The position numbers and the translations under genes were made by a program. A DNA stretch of 64,000 nt from Mycolicibacter longobardus (GTDB lineage: Bacteria; Actinomycetota; Actinomycetes; Mycobacteriales; Mycobacteriaceae): contig NZ_LQPG01000055.1 of NCBI RefSeq assembly GCF_002102265.1, forward strand, positions 89,422-153,421, written 5' to 3'. The notes below the pieces were generated by a model that ran no database searches, was not told the origin of the DNA, and worked only from the letters and a program-made list of their open reading frames with translations. Below, one piece after another: positions 44,834 through 54,215 of the stretch; within the stretch, counting starts at the first letter, position 1, and the number at the start of each line of letters is the position of its first letter.

Positions 44834-46122
44834 ACGCCCGACCCCGAGTCGGCCAGCATCTCAGCCCACATCCGGGGGAACGCGGGCAGCGTCTTGGCGG
44901 TGGTCTCGATGTCCTCGACCTCGACCCCGGGGACTCGCAGCCCGATGATCGCACCGGCGGTGGCCATCCGGTGATCGGCGTAGGAATGCCAGATGCCGCC
45001 GTGCAACGGGGTCGCGGTGATGACCAGGCCGTCGGGGGTCTCGACGGCCTCGCCGCCCAGCCGGTTGATCTCGGCCGTCAGCGCCGCCAACCGGTCGGTT
45101 TCGTGTCCGCGCAGATGCGCGATACCGCTCAGCCGTGACACCGACCCCGGGGCGGCCAGTGCCGCCAGCGCCGCCACCGTCGGGGTGAGCTCGCCGACCG
45201 CGCGCAGGTCCACGTCGAATCCGCCGTGGCTCCGCGGGCCCCGCACCTGCAGCTGCGAATCGGCGTGGCTTATCTGGGCCCCGGTGCTGCCGATGACGTC
45301 GATGATGGCGCCGCCCGGCTGAACACCGGCGGTCGGCCAGCCGGTGATGCGCACGCTGCCGCCGGTGACCACCGCGGCCGCCAGAAACGGGGTGGCGTTG
45401 GACAGGTCGGGCTCGATCTCCCAATGCCGGGCCGTGGCGGTCGCCGGCCGCACCTGCCAGCGGTTCGGCGTGGCGTCATCGACATCGATTCCCGCCTGCC
45501 GCAGCATCGCCACCGTCATCGCGATGTGCGGAGCCGACGGCAGGGAGGCTCCGGTGTGCACCACGGTCAGGCCGTCGTCGAATGCCGCGGCGGCCAGCAG
45601 CAGGCCGGAGACGAACTGCGAGGACGCCGAGGCGTCGATCTCCACGGTGCCGCCGGCCACGGCACCGGCGCCGCGGATCGCGAACGGCAAGGCGTGACCG
45701 TCGACCGCGATACCCAGGCCGCGCATCGCGTCCAGCAGCGGCGCGATCGGCCGGGCTCGGGCCTGCTCGTCCCCGTCGAAGGTGACGGTGGCGGTGCCCA
45801 GCGCGGCCAGCGGCGGCACGAACCGCAGCACCGTGCCGGCCAGGCCGCAGTTCAGCCGGGTGTCCGGCTCCGGGTCGATCCCGCCGCTGACGGTCACATG
45901 GTGGGCCACCGCCTCGATCCGCAGGCCCAGAGCGCGCAGCGCATCGAGCATCAGGTCGGTGTCGCGGCTGCGCAGGGCGCCGGAGAGGGTGGAGACCCCG
46001 CCGCCGCGCGCGGCGGCCAGCGCGGCCAGCACCAGCGCCCGGTTGGTCTGGGATTTCGAGCCGGGCACGGCCACCGTCGCGTTGACGGGAGCGGTGGTCG
46101 TCGGTGCCGGCCAAGTCGTCAC
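44830..46122 (-). CDS. aroA: 3-phosphoshikimate 1-carboxyvinyltransferase (EPSP synthase)
   Basis: A 430-residue shikimate-pathway enzyme (shikimate-3-phosphate + PEP to EPSP). Seen: VAVPGSKSQTNRALVLAALA (KS substrate site), LNCGLAGTVLRFVPPLAAL (the PEP-site LxxGxxGTxxRF), and the C-terminal SYADHRMATAGAIIGL. GTG at 46122 is preferred: the upstream frame is open for 600 bases only as a shadow of the PPE gene. A single copy of the 57-bp repeat lies 29 bases upstream of the start, possibly within its promoter. Confidence 0.94.
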   Translation of the reverse strand: MTTWPAPTTTAPVNATVAVPGSKSQTNRALVLAALAAARGGGVSTLSGALRSRDTDLMLDALRALGLRIEAVAHHVTVSGGIDPEPDTRLNCGLAGTVLRFVPPLAALGTATVTFDGDEQARARPIAPLLDAMRGLGIAVDGHALPFAIRGAGAVAGGTVEIDASASSQFVSGLLLAAAAFDDGLTVVHTGASLPSAPHIAMTVAMLRQAGIDVDDATPNRWQVRPATATARHWEIEPDLSNATPFLAAAVVTGGSVRITGWPTAGVQPGGAIIDVIGSTGAQISHADSQLQVRGPRSHGGFDVDLRAVGELTPTVAALAALAAPGSVSRLSGIAHLRGHETDRLAALTAEINRLGGEAVETPDGLVITATPLHGGIWHSYADHRMATAGAIIGLRVPGVEVEDIETTAKTLPAFPRMWAEMLADSGSGV

Positions 46123-46150
46123 GGTTTCATCCTGCCAGCGCCTGGCTCCG

Positions 46151-46203
46151 GCCGGTTCAGTGAGGCTCGACGGAGGAGAGGCGAAGCTGGGACCGCCGCA
46201 TAG
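46151..46203 (-). repeat. 57-bp dispersed repeat, single inverted copy
   Basis: Reading on the minus strand, this is the same unit as in lpqB (GCGGCGGTCCCAGCTTCGCC and onward, with one change in the CTCGCT block). It fills most of the gap between the PPE stop (46247) and the aroA start (46122). Confidence 0.8.
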
Positions 46204-46246
46204 AGCCGGCGCTGGTATCGGCGCTCCGCCAGCGCTGATTACCCGG

Positions 46247-47491
46247 CTATCCTCCGGCAGGCGGACGTCCGACCACACTCGGCCGGAATCCGTATCGGGG
46301 AGTGCCGAAGGCGCCGAAGCCGCCACCGCGACCACCGCCGGCGCCCGCCATCGGCATCCCGCCCATGGCGCTGTGGGCAGCCGGGCCGGCTCCCGCCCCG
46401 GCCAGTCCGCCGACGCTGCTGAGCTGAATCGTGGCGGCCTGGCTTGCGGCCGCCGGTACGGCGGCGCTCCAGGCCTGCGGCACCGAGAGCGGACCGACCA
46501 ACGAGGCCTTGCCGATGGTTCCCGAGATACCGGCGCCCAGGCCCTTGGCAGCACCTTCGGCCGCTTTCGCGGCTCCTTCGGCGACCTTGGCGGCGCCCTC
46601 GGCGGCGGACTTCGACACCGGGAACAACGAATGCGAGAGGCCGTCCAAGTCCTTGAACGCCGTCGTGAAAAGACGGGTGGGCGACACCATCCGGATGAAC
46701 ATGTCCATCGGGCTGGAGGCACTCAGCGTCTCCGACCCGGTCAACCCCCGCATGAAGTCGCCGAGTATGCCGTTGAAGGTGATGCTCGACCCGTCCATGG
46801 TGATCGGGTTCAGCAGATCTTCGACAAACCCGTTCAGGGCTGGGTTGGCGAACTCGCCCAGCCTGCCGGGCAGCGCCGAGGTCAGGGCCGTCAGCGTTTC
46901 GGTGTCGGTCGCGGCCGCGGATCCGACGGCTTGGGCGACCGCCGCCTCCTGCGCAATCACTCCGCCGGGGTTGGTGGTGGGCGCCGGCGCCGTGAACGGC
47001 GTCAACCTCGACGCGGCGGCCGATTGACCGGCATAGCCGTACATCGTGGCAGCGTCCTGCACCCACATCTCGCCGTAGGCGGCCTCGGTGGCCGCGATCG
47101 CCGGCGTGTTCTGTCCCAGGACATTCGTCGCCAGCAACGCCATCATGGTCTCGCGGTTGGCCTCGACGACCGCCGGCGGAACCGTCGCGGCAAACGCCGC
47201 ATCGTGGGCGGCCGCGGCAGCACCCGCCTGCGCCGCGACCTGCTCAGCTTGTGCGGCAGCCCGATTCAGCCACTCCAGGTGCGGTGCGAACGCGCGCGCC
47301 ATCGAAGCCGCTGCCGGACCCTGCCAGTCCGCGGTCAGGTCCGCCAGCGCCGATGCGTACCCGGCGGAGGTGGCGTGTATGTCGGCGGCCAGAGTTTCCC
47401 AGGCACGCGAGGCGGCCCACAGCGGAGCCGAGCCGGCACCCGCGTACATCAACGCAGAGTTGATCTCAGGGGGCAAACTGCCGAAGTCCAT
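46247..47491 (-). CDS. PPE family protein, SVP subfamily
   Basis: A 414-residue PPE protein. The PPE domain (residues 1-175) starts MDFGSLPPEINSALMYAGAG and contains the conserved WQGPAAASM (WxG) turn. The central region is variable with an AEGAAKxAEGAAK tandem run near residue 290, then LVGPLSVPQAWSAA, the GxxSVPxxW motif of the SVP group, and a Gly-rich tail ending GFRPSVVGRPPAGG. It follows a PE gene by 14 bases; the pair probably forms a heterodimer exported by an ESX type VII system. M. tuberculosis has no PE/PPE pair at this point. Confidence 0.93.
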   Translation of the reverse strand: MDFGSLPPEINSALMYAGAGSAPLWAASRAWETLAADIHATSAGYASALADLTADWQGPAAASMARAFAPHLEWLNRAAAQAEQVAAQAGAAAAAHDAAFAATVPPAVVEANRETMMALLATNVLGQNTPAIAATEAAYGEMWVQDAATMYGYAGQSAAASRLTPFTAPAPTTNPGGVIAQEAAVAQAVGSAAATDTETLTALTSALPGRLGEFANPALNGFVEDLLNPITMDGSSITFNGILGDFMRGLTGSETLSASSPMDMFIRMVSPTRLFTTAFKDLDGLSHSLFPVSKSAAEGAAKVAEGAAKAAEGAAKGLGAGISGTIGKASLVGPLSVPQAWSAAVPAAASQAATIQLSSVGGLAGAGAGPAAHSAMGGMPMAGAGGGRGGGFGAFGTPRYGFRPSVVGRPPAGG

Positions 47492-47505
47492 TGCGTCGAC
47501 CTCGA

Positions 47506-47805
47506 CTAGGCGACCGCGGCCGCATTCGCGGCCTCGGTCATCTCGTAGGACCCAGCGCTGATGTTCAGCACCGCACCCAACATCTCCTGCATGGCGACGG
47601 CGCGAGCACCGACCGCCTGGTAGAGCTCGGCGTGCGCGGCGAAGTTGACGGCAGTCAGGATCGACACCATGTCAGCTCCTGCGGGGGTGACCTGGGTTGT
47701 CGGGGCTGCCGCAGCTGCGTTTCCGGCCTGCATGCCCGCGGTGATGGCCTGCAGTTCTCGGGCGCTCGCAGCCAGTACCTCCGGCTGCGCAACAACGGTG
47801 GACAC
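47506..47805 (-). CDS. PE family protein
   Basis: A 99-residue PE protein consisting of the PE domain only: STVVAQPEVLAASARELQAITAGM, two helices, and a C-terminal YEMTE (YxxxD/E) secretion motif. It lies directly upstream of the PPE gene and is its likely folding partner for ESX export. The 250-base region upstream (47806-48053) is its promoter zone, divergent from the SRAP gene; TAACTCCTCCTCG at 47811-47823 carries its ribosome site on the minus strand. Confidence 0.93.
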   Translation of the reverse strand: MSTVVAQPEVLAASARELQAITAGMQAGNAAAAAPTTQVTPAGADMVSILTAVNFAAHAELYQAVGARAVAMQEMLGAVLNISAGSYEMTEAANAAAVA

Positions 47806-48053
47806 GTGTAACTCCTCCTCGCCTGGCCATCGCGGACAGGAATTCGCTTGAAACTTCCAGGACGCTGCCAGGTTAAGCAGCTGTGTCCGGGCCTGAAAAG
47901 CTGTTACACGCGTTGTTCACCGATTCGGATCTAATGTTCATCGGCTAGGGCTGCCCGTTAATCTGCCGACGCCTGCCGTTCACCTTGCGACCCGGTCCGA
48001 GTCCATGAATCGGGCGTTCGCGCGCCGGATCAATCGGCTGTCACCATGGAGAC

Positions 48054-48809
48054 ATGTGCGGGCGTTTCGTGGCAACCACCGACCCGGCGCTGCTGGCCAC
48101 CCGGATCGACGCGATCAACGAGATACCGACAACCGCCGATTCCGGCCCGAACTACAACGTGGCGCCCACCGACGGCGTCGCGACGGTGGTCTGCCGGCAC
48201 TCCGAGCCTGGTGATGAGCCGACCCGGCGGCTGCGGTTGATGCGTTGGGGGCTGGTGCCGCCGTGGACAAAGGCCGGCCCCGACGGCGCGCCCGTGGTGG
48301 GCGGCCCCGTGCTGATCAACGCCCGCGCCGAGAAGGTCACCACCGCGCCGGCGTTTCGCGCGTCCGCAGATCGCCGACGGTGCCTGGTGCCGATGGACGG
48401 CTATTACGAATGGCGGCCTGAACCCCTCGGGTCGGCCGGGCGCAAGGCCCGTAAGACGCCGTTCTACATCCACGGAGACGGCACGACCTTGTTCGCTGCG
48501 GGGCTGTGGTCGGTGTGGCGGCCGCAACGAACGTCCGAGGCAGTGTTGAGCGTCACAATCATCACCACCGCGGCCGCCGGGGACCTCGCCGGGATACATG
48601 ACCGGATGCCGCTGCTGCTTCCCGAAAACCAGTGGGACCGTTGGCTGGACCCGGATGATTCGATTGACACCAGGCAGTTGGCCCGCGCGTCGGAGGTGGC
48701 CGGGATCGCGCTGCGTGAGGTCTCGTCGTTGGTCAACAGCGTGCGGAACAACTCGCCGGAGTTGATCGCGGCGGCAACTCCGCAGCCCGAGCAGGGCTAT
48801 TTGCTCTGA
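48054..48809 (+). CDS. SRAP-domain protein (YedK/HMCES type)
   Basis: A 251-residue protein that shields abasic sites in single-stranded DNA by a covalent thiazolidine link through Cys2. The start MCGRFVA places that Cys after the initiator; NYNVAPTDG (Asn), LINARAEKV, RRCLVPMDGYYEW (Glu) and IHDRMPLLL (His) complete the active site. The counterpart of Rv3226c. Its 5' end is defined exactly because the Cys must be residue 2. Confidence 0.94.
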   Translation: MCGRFVATTDPALLATRIDAINEIPTTADSGPNYNVAPTDGVATVVCRHSEPGDEPTRRLRLMRWGLVPPWTKAGPDGAPVVGGPVLINARAEKVTTAPAFRASADRRRCLVPMDGYYEWRPEPLGSAGRKARKTPFYIHGDGTTLFAAGLWSVWRPQRTSEAVLSVTIITTAAAGDLAGIHDRMPLLLPENQWDRWLDPDDSIDTRQLARASEVAGIALREVSSLVNSVRNNSPELIAAATPQPEQGYLL

Positions 48810-48862
48810 CGTCCGACCAGGTGGTTTCGCCCGCCCGGGCGCGACGATGTTATCAATGGGCC

Positions 48863-49582
48863 ATGGACTATTCCCGATCCGCCGAGCGGCGTGACGGCAG
48901 TCCCTTCACCGGGACGCCGCGCGTGCTGGTGGTGGAAGATTCCGAGACGATCCGCGAGATGGTCAGCGAGGCGCTGTCCGACGCCGGCTATCTGACCGCC
49001 ACCCGGCCCGACGGGCACGGCTTGGAGCAGGTGCTGGACGGATTCCGTCCCGATCTGGTGGTACTCGACGTCATGTTGCCGGGGCCCGACGGCTTCGCGC
49101 TGATGAACGTGATTCTGAACTGGGGTGAGGTCGGGGTGGTACTGCTCACCGCACGCGACGGCCTGCGCGACCGGCTGCGCGGCCTCGACGGGGGTGCCGA
49201 CGACTACGTGGTCAAGCCGTTCGAGCTTGCCGAACTCGTCTCGCGGGTCGGGGTGGTGATGCGCCGGCGCGGCCGGTTGCCCGCAGCTGTGCAGTTCGGC
49301 GATCTGATGGTCGATGTCGACGCCGGGATGGCCTCCCGTTCGGGCGCCCCGCTGGGTTTGACCGACACCGAGTTGCGGGTGCTGGTCTACCTCGTGGAAC
49401 AGCGCGGCCGCATCGTCAGCAGCGTGCAGATCCGCAACGCGGTGTGGGGAAATGAAGCCTACGATCCCGATCTGGCTCTGGTTCACATCAGCGGGTTGAA
49501 GGAGAAACTCGAGGCGCACGGGCCGCGGATCCTGCATACCGTACGCGGGATCGGTTATCTGCTGGAGCTTTCTGATTCATGA
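48863..49582 (+). CDS. OmpR-family response regulator
   Basis: A 239-residue regulator. Receiver: VLVVEDSETIREMV, phospho-Asp in LVVLDVMLPGPDG, LLTARD, VVKPFELAEL. C-terminal winged helix: PLGLTDTELRVLVYLVEQRGR and TVRGIGYLL. ATG at 48863 (MDYSRSAERRDG) is preferred over GTG 48821. The stop overlaps the histidine kinase start (ATGA). I cannot assign it to a named mycobacterial pair. Confidence 0.9.
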   Translation: MDYSRSAERRDGSPFTGTPRVLVVEDSETIREMVSEALSDAGYLTATRPDGHGLEQVLDGFRPDLVVLDVMLPGPDGFALMNVILNWGEVGVVLLTARDGLRDRLRGLDGGADDYVVKPFELAELVSRVGVVMRRRGRLPAAVQFGDLMVDVDAGMASRSGAPLGLTDTELRVLVYLVEQRGRIVSSVQIRNAVWGNEAYDPDLALVHISGLKEKLEAHGPRILHTVRGIGYLLELSDS

Positions 49583-51012
49583 CCGCCACGCCATCGCTGC
49601 GCCGCCGGCTGATGATGATGGCGCTGGCACTGCTCGCGGTGTTGATGGTGGCCGTGGGCCTGTTGATCAACGCCACCTTGGCGGCGTGGGCCACCCGTAG
49701 CCTGGACGAACGGCTGGGGGCGGCCACCGCGCGCGCAGATTCCCTTGTGGCACTGGGGATATCTGCTGAAAAGCTCTCGCAGCACCTCAATGGCGCCGCT
49801 ATCGCCGCGCTCGTCGTCACCGCGGACGGTGCCAGCTACGGCGACCCCGCCATTGACCCCGACGCCACCACCGGATCGAAGGTTCGTACCACGTCGCCGG
49901 AGTCCGAAGAGACTGCGACGGTTCTGGTCCATCCCCTGGCCAACGGTGACCGGGTGATCCTGGTCGCCGACACCACCGAGGGCGATGAGACCCTGAGCAG
50001 GTTGCGGCGCTTGATGATCGGAGCCGGGCTGGGGACCTTGCTGCTCGCCTGGATGCTGTTGGCCGGGGTGAGCCGGGCCATGCTTGCGCCGCTGGACCGG
50101 CTTGCCGATCTGGCCCGCGATATCTCCACCGGTGACCGGGGACGACGGCTGCGCCCCGACCGGCCGAAGACCGAACTGGGCCGGGCCGCAGCAGCTTTCG
50201 ACAACATGCTCGATGAGTTGGAGGACTCCGAGATGCGCGCGCAACGCGCCGCCGAAGCGGCGCGGCGCGCCGAGGCCGCCGTCCGGCGTTTTCTGGCCGA
50301 CGCCGCTCATGAGCTGCGCACCCCGATCGCGGGAATGCAGGCTGCCGCCGAACAGATCGCCGGCAGCGTCGGCCAACGCGTCGGGCGGTCCGCTGGCCCG
50401 GACACCGCCGACCCCGAACTGCTCCGCCAGCACCGTCGTGCCACCCTGCTGTTGACCGAGGCCCGGCGGGCCACCCGACTGGTCACCGACATGCTGGACC
50501 TCAGCTACATCGATGCGGGGTTGCCGCTGGAGCTCAAGGACACCGACCTGATCGGGATCGTCGACACCCAGCTCGACCGGGCGGCGCTACTGGCCCCGCA
50601 ACTGCACGTGGCCCGCACCGGCGTGGACTCCCTGACCGTTCGAATCGACCCCACCCGGGTGGCGCAGATCCTGTCCAACCTGCTCGACAACGCGCGCCGC
50701 TACACCCCGCCCGGCGGGCGGATCACTGTCGACGTCCGGCGTGGCGACGGCGGCGCCGAGGTGCTCGTCACCGACACCGGCATCGGCATTCGCGAGGAGG
50801 ACGCCGAGCGGATCTTCGACCGGCTGGTGCGCCTGGACAGCGCCCGCGACCGTGAGCACGGCGGTGCCGGTCTCGGACTGCCGATCGCCCGGGCGCTGGC
50901 GGATGCCCACGGTGGGTCGCTGACCTGCCTGACGAATGACCGCGGCGCCACCTTCCGGCTGGTCCTCCCGGCGCGGGCAGACGAGCTGGGAGATCTAGGC
51001 GTTTCCGGCTGA
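49579..51012 (+). CDS. Sensor histidine kinase
   Basis: A 477-residue membrane kinase partner of the upstream regulator. Helices at about residues 10-32 and 149-168 enclose a 115-residue sensor domain; then HAMP, a coiled helix rich in Ala/Arg (AQRAAEAARRAEAAVRR), the phospho-His in ADAAHELRTPIAGM, and an ATPase domain (NLLDNARRYTP; DTGIGI; GGAGLGLPIA). The signal is unknown. Confidence 0.9.
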   Translation: MTATPSLRRRLMMMALALLAVLMVAVGLLINATLAAWATRSLDERLGAATARADSLVALGISAEKLSQHLNGAAIAALVVTADGASYGDPAIDPDATTGSKVRTTSPESEETATVLVHPLANGDRVILVADTTEGDETLSRLRRLMIGAGLGTLLLAWMLLAGVSRAMLAPLDRLADLARDISTGDRGRRLRPDRPKTELGRAAAAFDNMLDELEDSEMRAQRAAEAARRAEAAVRRFLADAAHELRTPIAGMQAAAEQIAGSVGQRVGRSAGPDTADPELLRQHRRATLLLTEARRATRLVTDMLDLSYIDAGLPLELKDTDLIGIVDTQLDRAALLAPQLHVARTGVDSLTVRIDPTRVAQILSNLLDNARRYTPPGGRITVDVRRGDGGAEVLVTDTGIGIREEDAERIFDRLVRLDSARDREHGGAGLGLPIARALADAHGGSLTCLTNDRGATFRLVLPARADELGDLGVSG

Positions 51013-51051
51013 TAGCTGGCAGACGGCTGTCCGATTGGGTACAACGGTGCG

Positions 51052-52119
51052 ATGGAAAATTCGCACACGTCGGCCCGCCCTCCGGGGCTGCACGACGCGA
51101 TGGCCCGGCGGCTGTATCGCAGGGCGGAGGCCTCCGGACAGATCAAGTTGCCGGCTGTGCCGGACATGCTCGACGAATACGTCACGATGTGTGAAACCCT
51201 GTTCGCCGGCGTGGGTGCGCCGCTCGACGACGACCAGCGGGATCAGTTGAGGGCGAACTTGCGGAAGGAGTTGGCCGCGGCCTTTGAGGCGTCGTCGAGA
51301 TCGACCATCATCGTCAGCTATGAGTTCCCGATCGGCAGCGTCCTGAACTACGTGATTCGTGCCGAATGGCAGACGATCGAGGCCGGGTACGAGAGCTGGC
51401 TCGCCACCCGCCAACCACCGCTGTTCGGCACCGAACCCGATGCGCGAGTCTGGGCGCTGGCCTGCGAAGCCGCCGATCCCCGTAGCTGTCGGGTGCTGGA
51501 CATCGGTGCCGGAACCGGGCGCAACAGCCTGGCCCTGGCCCGGCGCGGGCATCCGGTGGACGCGGTCGAGATGACACCCATCTTCGCCGCCGACATTCGT
51601 GCGGGCGCGCATCGCGAGGCACTGGATGTCCGCGTCGTTCAGCGTGACGTGTTCGCCGGCGGCGACAGTCTGCGCAGTGACTATCAGCTGATTGTGCTGT
51701 CGGAGGTCACCCCGGATTTCCGGACCACCCAGCAGCTGCGTGACATATTCGAACTGGCAGCCCAGCGGTTGGCCCCGGGTGGGCGTTTTGTGCTCAACGT
51801 TTTCGTGACTCGCGGCGGCTATGTGCCCGACGCGGCCGCCCGTGAACTCAGCCAGCAGTGCTACAACATGTTCTACACCTGGGACGAGATGAACTATGCA
51901 GCAGATGGTTTGGGCCTGCAGCTGGTCGGTGACGATCTGGTGTACGAGTACGAGAAAGCCCATTTGCCCGACGGCGCTTGGCCCCCCACCGGCTGGTTCG
52001 CCGACTGGGCCCGCGGCCTTGACGTATTCGATCTCGAACCGGACGCGTGCCCGATCGAGCTGCACTGGCTGATCTACCAGAAGCCGGTCGAAGGCGACGA
52101 GGCCACGACGGCTCGCTGA
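51052..52119 (+). CDS. SAM-dependent methyltransferase
   Basis: A 355-residue protein with a helical N-terminal third and a Rossmann methyltransferase domain: motif I VLDIGAGTGRNSLALARRG near residue 145, then VDAVEMTP, VVQRDVF, YQLIVLSEVTPDF and RLAPGGRFVLNVF. The final third (CYNMFYTWDEMNYAADGLGLQLV) is unlike the common families I know. It starts 39 bases after the kinase gene and may be in the same operon. Substrate unknown. Confidence 0.82.
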   Translation: MENSHTSARPPGLHDAMARRLYRRAEASGQIKLPAVPDMLDEYVTMCETLFAGVGAPLDDDQRDQLRANLRKELAAAFEASSRSTIIVSYEFPIGSVLNYVIRAEWQTIEAGYESWLATRQPPLFGTEPDARVWALACEAADPRSCRVLDIGAGTGRNSLALARRGHPVDAVEMTPIFAADIRAGAHREALDVRVVQRDVFAGGDSLRSDYQLIVLSEVTPDFRTTQQLRDIFELAAQRLAPGGRFVLNVFVTRGGYVPDAAARELSQQCYNMFYTWDEMNYAADGLGLQLVGDDLVYEYEKAHLPDGAWPPTGWFADWARGLDVFDLEPDACPIELHWLIYQKPVEGDEATTAR

Positions 52120-52174
52120 CCGCCGCGCTCATCGCCCTTGACATGTAGCGCCGCGTCGTTCGATCGGATGTGCG

Positions 52175-53035
52175 CTACGGCTGCATATACCCCGGGGGAT
52201 TGACGGTGTCCACCCACAGGTCCACGCCCAAGTCGCTGCCGGGAACACAGTCATAGACCGACAGGTCGGTGACACCGGAGTCCAGCAGCACGTCTTCGCA
52301 GAGCGCCGAGTTGCCGGTGTACTCGGTGGCCGGCCTGGTCACCATGGCGTAGGCCGCGTCGGCGTAGACCTCAGGTGTGCGGGCCCGGGCCATCGCCTCG
52401 TCGCCGCCGAGCAGGTTCTGCACCGCGGCGGTCGCGATCAGGGTGCGCGGCCACAGCGTGTTGGACGCGATCCCGTGCGCGCGCAGCTCTTCGGCCATGC
52501 CCAACGCGCACAACGTCATCCCGAACTTGGCCATCATGTAGGCGGTGGGCTTGAGCCACTTGGGTTCCAGCCGGATCGGCGGGGACAGTGTGAGGATGTG
52601 CGGGTTCTCCCGGCCGATCATGTGCGGGATGCAGGCCTGCGACACCGCGTAGGTGCCGCGCACCTCGATGCCGTTCATCAGGTCGAAGCGCTTTAGTGGC
52701 ACCTCGAGGATCGACCCGAGGTTGATCGCCGAGGCGTTGTTGACGCAGATGTCGATCCCGCCGAACCGCTCGACCGCCGCCGCGACGGCACCGGCCACCG
52801 ACTCCCCGTCGCGGATGTCGCCGACGATCGGCAGTGCCTGCCCACCGGCCTCCTCGATCTCGGCGGCAGCGGTGTAGATGGTGCCGGACAGCTTCGGGTG
52901 CGGCTCGGCGGTTTTGGCGATCAGCGCGATATTGGCGCCGTCGGCCGCCGCCCGCTTCGCGATGGCCAACCCGATGCCGCGGCTGGCGCCCGAGATGAAC
53001 ATGGTCTTGCCCGAGAGGGGTGCTGGGTTTGGCAT
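52175..53035 (-). CDS. Short-chain dehydrogenase (Rv3224-like, HSDL2 type)
   Basis: A 286-residue SDR: SGASRGIGLAIAKRAA near residue 14, INNASA-type NNASAINLG, LTLSPPIRL and YMMAKFGMT, where the Tyr-x3-Lys is kept. The Ser of the catalytic trio sits in LTLSPP. The long C-terminus (DLSVYDCVPGSDLGVDLWVD) is typical of this subgroup. ATG at 53035 chosen; GTG 53044 also possible. Divergent from the TetR gene with a GTTTAC-type palindrome between them, so probably under its control. Confidence 0.88.
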   Translation of the reverse strand: MPNPAPLSGKTMFISGASRGIGLAIAKRAAADGANIALIAKTAEPHPKLSGTIYTAAAEIEEAGGQALPIVGDIRDGESVAGAVAAAVERFGGIDICVNNASAINLGSILEVPLKRFDLMNGIEVRGTYAVSQACIPHMIGRENPHILTLSPPIRLEPKWLKPTAYMMAKFGMTLCALGMAEELRAHGIASNTLWPRTLIATAAVQNLLGGDEAMARARTPEVYADAAYAMVTRPATEYTGNSALCEDVLLDSGVTDLSVYDCVPGSDLGVDLWVDTVNPPGYMQP

Positions 53036-53086
53036 AGGTGTCACCCTATGCCCCCGCCGGCCCGTTGCTTTCGCGTCTCCCGACCG

Positions 53087-53101
53087 GCTTACGCCGTAAA
53101 C
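53087..53101. promoter_or_regulatory. GTTTAC-N3-GTAAAC palindrome, copy 1 (one mismatch)
   Basis: GCTTACGCCGTAAAC, between the divergent SDR (start 53035) and TetR (start 53149) genes. First of four copies within 1.2 kb. Confidence 0.65.
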
Positions 53102-53148
53102 TAGGGCACCAGCCGGTCTTGGCGGTGCAGCGAGAAGGGGTTGGTCTG

Positions 53149-53892
53149 GTGGATGCCGACGATCGCGATCCTCAGCGGAGGCCGCACGTCGAGGACATCG
53201 GCACGGCCGACGGTCCGCGAGTGTCGCCGCAGTTGAGCCGCGACGGCATCCTGGAGATGGCGATCGACTTCATCGACCGGCACGGCCTGGCGAAGCTGAC
53301 CATGCGGCGGCTGGGGGCCGCCTGCGGAGTCGAGGCGATGGCGCTCTACCGCTATGTGCACGGCCGCGGCGACCTGCTGACCGGCGTCGTCGACCACATC
53401 ATCGACCGGCTCTACACCGATCAACTCGCCGCGCGGCGCCAAGAGGACGGCTGGCAGGACTACCTGGTGCGCCTGGCCCACGGAGTCCGCCAGATCGCCC
53501 TGGACCACCCCGAGGTTTTCCCGCTGGTCGCCACGCAGGCCCCGGAGGCGCCGTGGGTTCGGCCGCCGCTGCGCAGCCTGCGTTGGATGGAGAGTTTCCT
53601 CGACACGCTGATCTCCTACGGCTTCGACGACAGCGCCGCGGTTGCCGCCTACCGCTCCTACACCACCTTCCTGGTCGGTCACCTGCTGCTGGAAGTGTCT
53701 GCGCGCGGGGCCGACCTGCATCCCGACGAGGCCATCCTCGAGGGCAGCAGAGGGTCCGAGCGCAATCTGACCGACTATCGGCATCTGCATCGTCTGCAGC
53801 CGATGTTGTCGCAGGACCACAGCACCGCCGAGTTCGAAGAGGCTCTGGAAGCCATGCTCGACCGCCTCGAAGTGCTCCTTGCCCGGGACTGA
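53149..53892 (+). CDS. TetR-family regulator
   Basis: A 247-residue TetR/AcrR repressor. The helix-turn-helix is LAKLTMRRLGAACGVEAMALYRYVHGR near residues 50-75; the rest is a TetR_C_1-like ligand domain (DYLVRLAHGVRQIALDHPEVFPLVATQAPEAPW). GTG at 53149 has GAGAAGGGG about 8 bases upstream; the frame is open to 53038 but with unlikely residues. GTTTAC-type palindromes flank it at 53087 and 53911, so autoregulation and control of the SDR, CsbD-like and STAS genes is likely (inference). Confidence 0.88.
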   Translation: MDADDRDPQRRPHVEDIGTADGPRVSPQLSRDGILEMAIDFIDRHGLAKLTMRRLGAACGVEAMALYRYVHGRGDLLTGVVDHIIDRLYTDQLAARRQEDGWQDYLVRLAHGVRQIALDHPEVFPLVATQAPEAPWVRPPLRSLRWMESFLDTLISYGFDDSAAVAAYRSYTTFLVGHLLLEVSARGADLHPDEAILEGSRGSERNLTDYRHLHRLQPMLSQDHSTAEFEEALEAMLDRLEVLLARD

Positions 53893-53910
53893 AGCCTCGC
53901 CCTGCACCGC

Positions 53911-53925
53911 GTTTACGTTGTAAAC
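53911..53925. promoter_or_regulatory. GTTTAC-N3-GTAAAC palindrome, copy 2 (perfect)
   Basis: GTTTACGTTGTAAAC, 18 bases after the TetR stop and 51 bases before the CsbD-like start, in promoter position for the latter. Confidence 0.75.
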
Positions 53926-53976
53926 CTCCTGGGTACGTTCCATGACGTAAGAGCCGCACCAGGGAGGAGCTTCACG

Positions 53977-54150
53977 ATGGGACTGGCAGACAAGGCCAAG
54001 AATGCCGCGCAGGACGCCGCGGGCAAGGTCAAAGAGGCCGTCGGCGACGCGACCGGCAATGACGACCTGAGGAACGAGGGCCAGGCCGACCAGGGCAAGT
54101 CGAGCCTCAAGAAGGCCGGCGAGAACATCAAAGACGCCTTCAAGGACTGA
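53977..54150 (+). CDS. CsbD-like stress protein
   Basis: A 57-residue hydrophilic, helix-forming protein (MGLADKAKNAAQDAAGKVKE, then VGDATGNDDLRNEGQADQGK and a KKAGENIKDAFKD end). The KxKxxxGxxTGNxxLxxEGxxDQ pattern is that of CsbD, a small general-stress protein family of unknown biochemical role, SigB-controlled in Bacillus. ATG at 53977 has GGAGGAG 7 bases upstream. It is preceded by a GTTTAC palindrome and followed by a strong hairpin, so it is probably a single-gene transcript. Confidence 0.88.
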   Translation: MGLADKAKNAAQDAAGKVKEAVGDATGNDDLRNEGQADQGKSSLKKAGENIKDAFKD

Positions 54151-54158
54151 CAGGAAAT

Positions 54159-54195
54159 GACGCGCCCCGCCCTGTTCGCCCGGGCGGGGCGCGTC
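54159..54195 (+). terminator. Strong hairpin terminator after the CsbD-like gene
   Basis: Perfect 14-base GC-rich arms (54159-54172 and 54182-54195), a 9-base loop, then TTGTC. It starts 8 bases after the stop. Confidence 0.85.
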
Positions 54196-54215
54196 TTGTC
54201 GGTGGCCGGCGATGG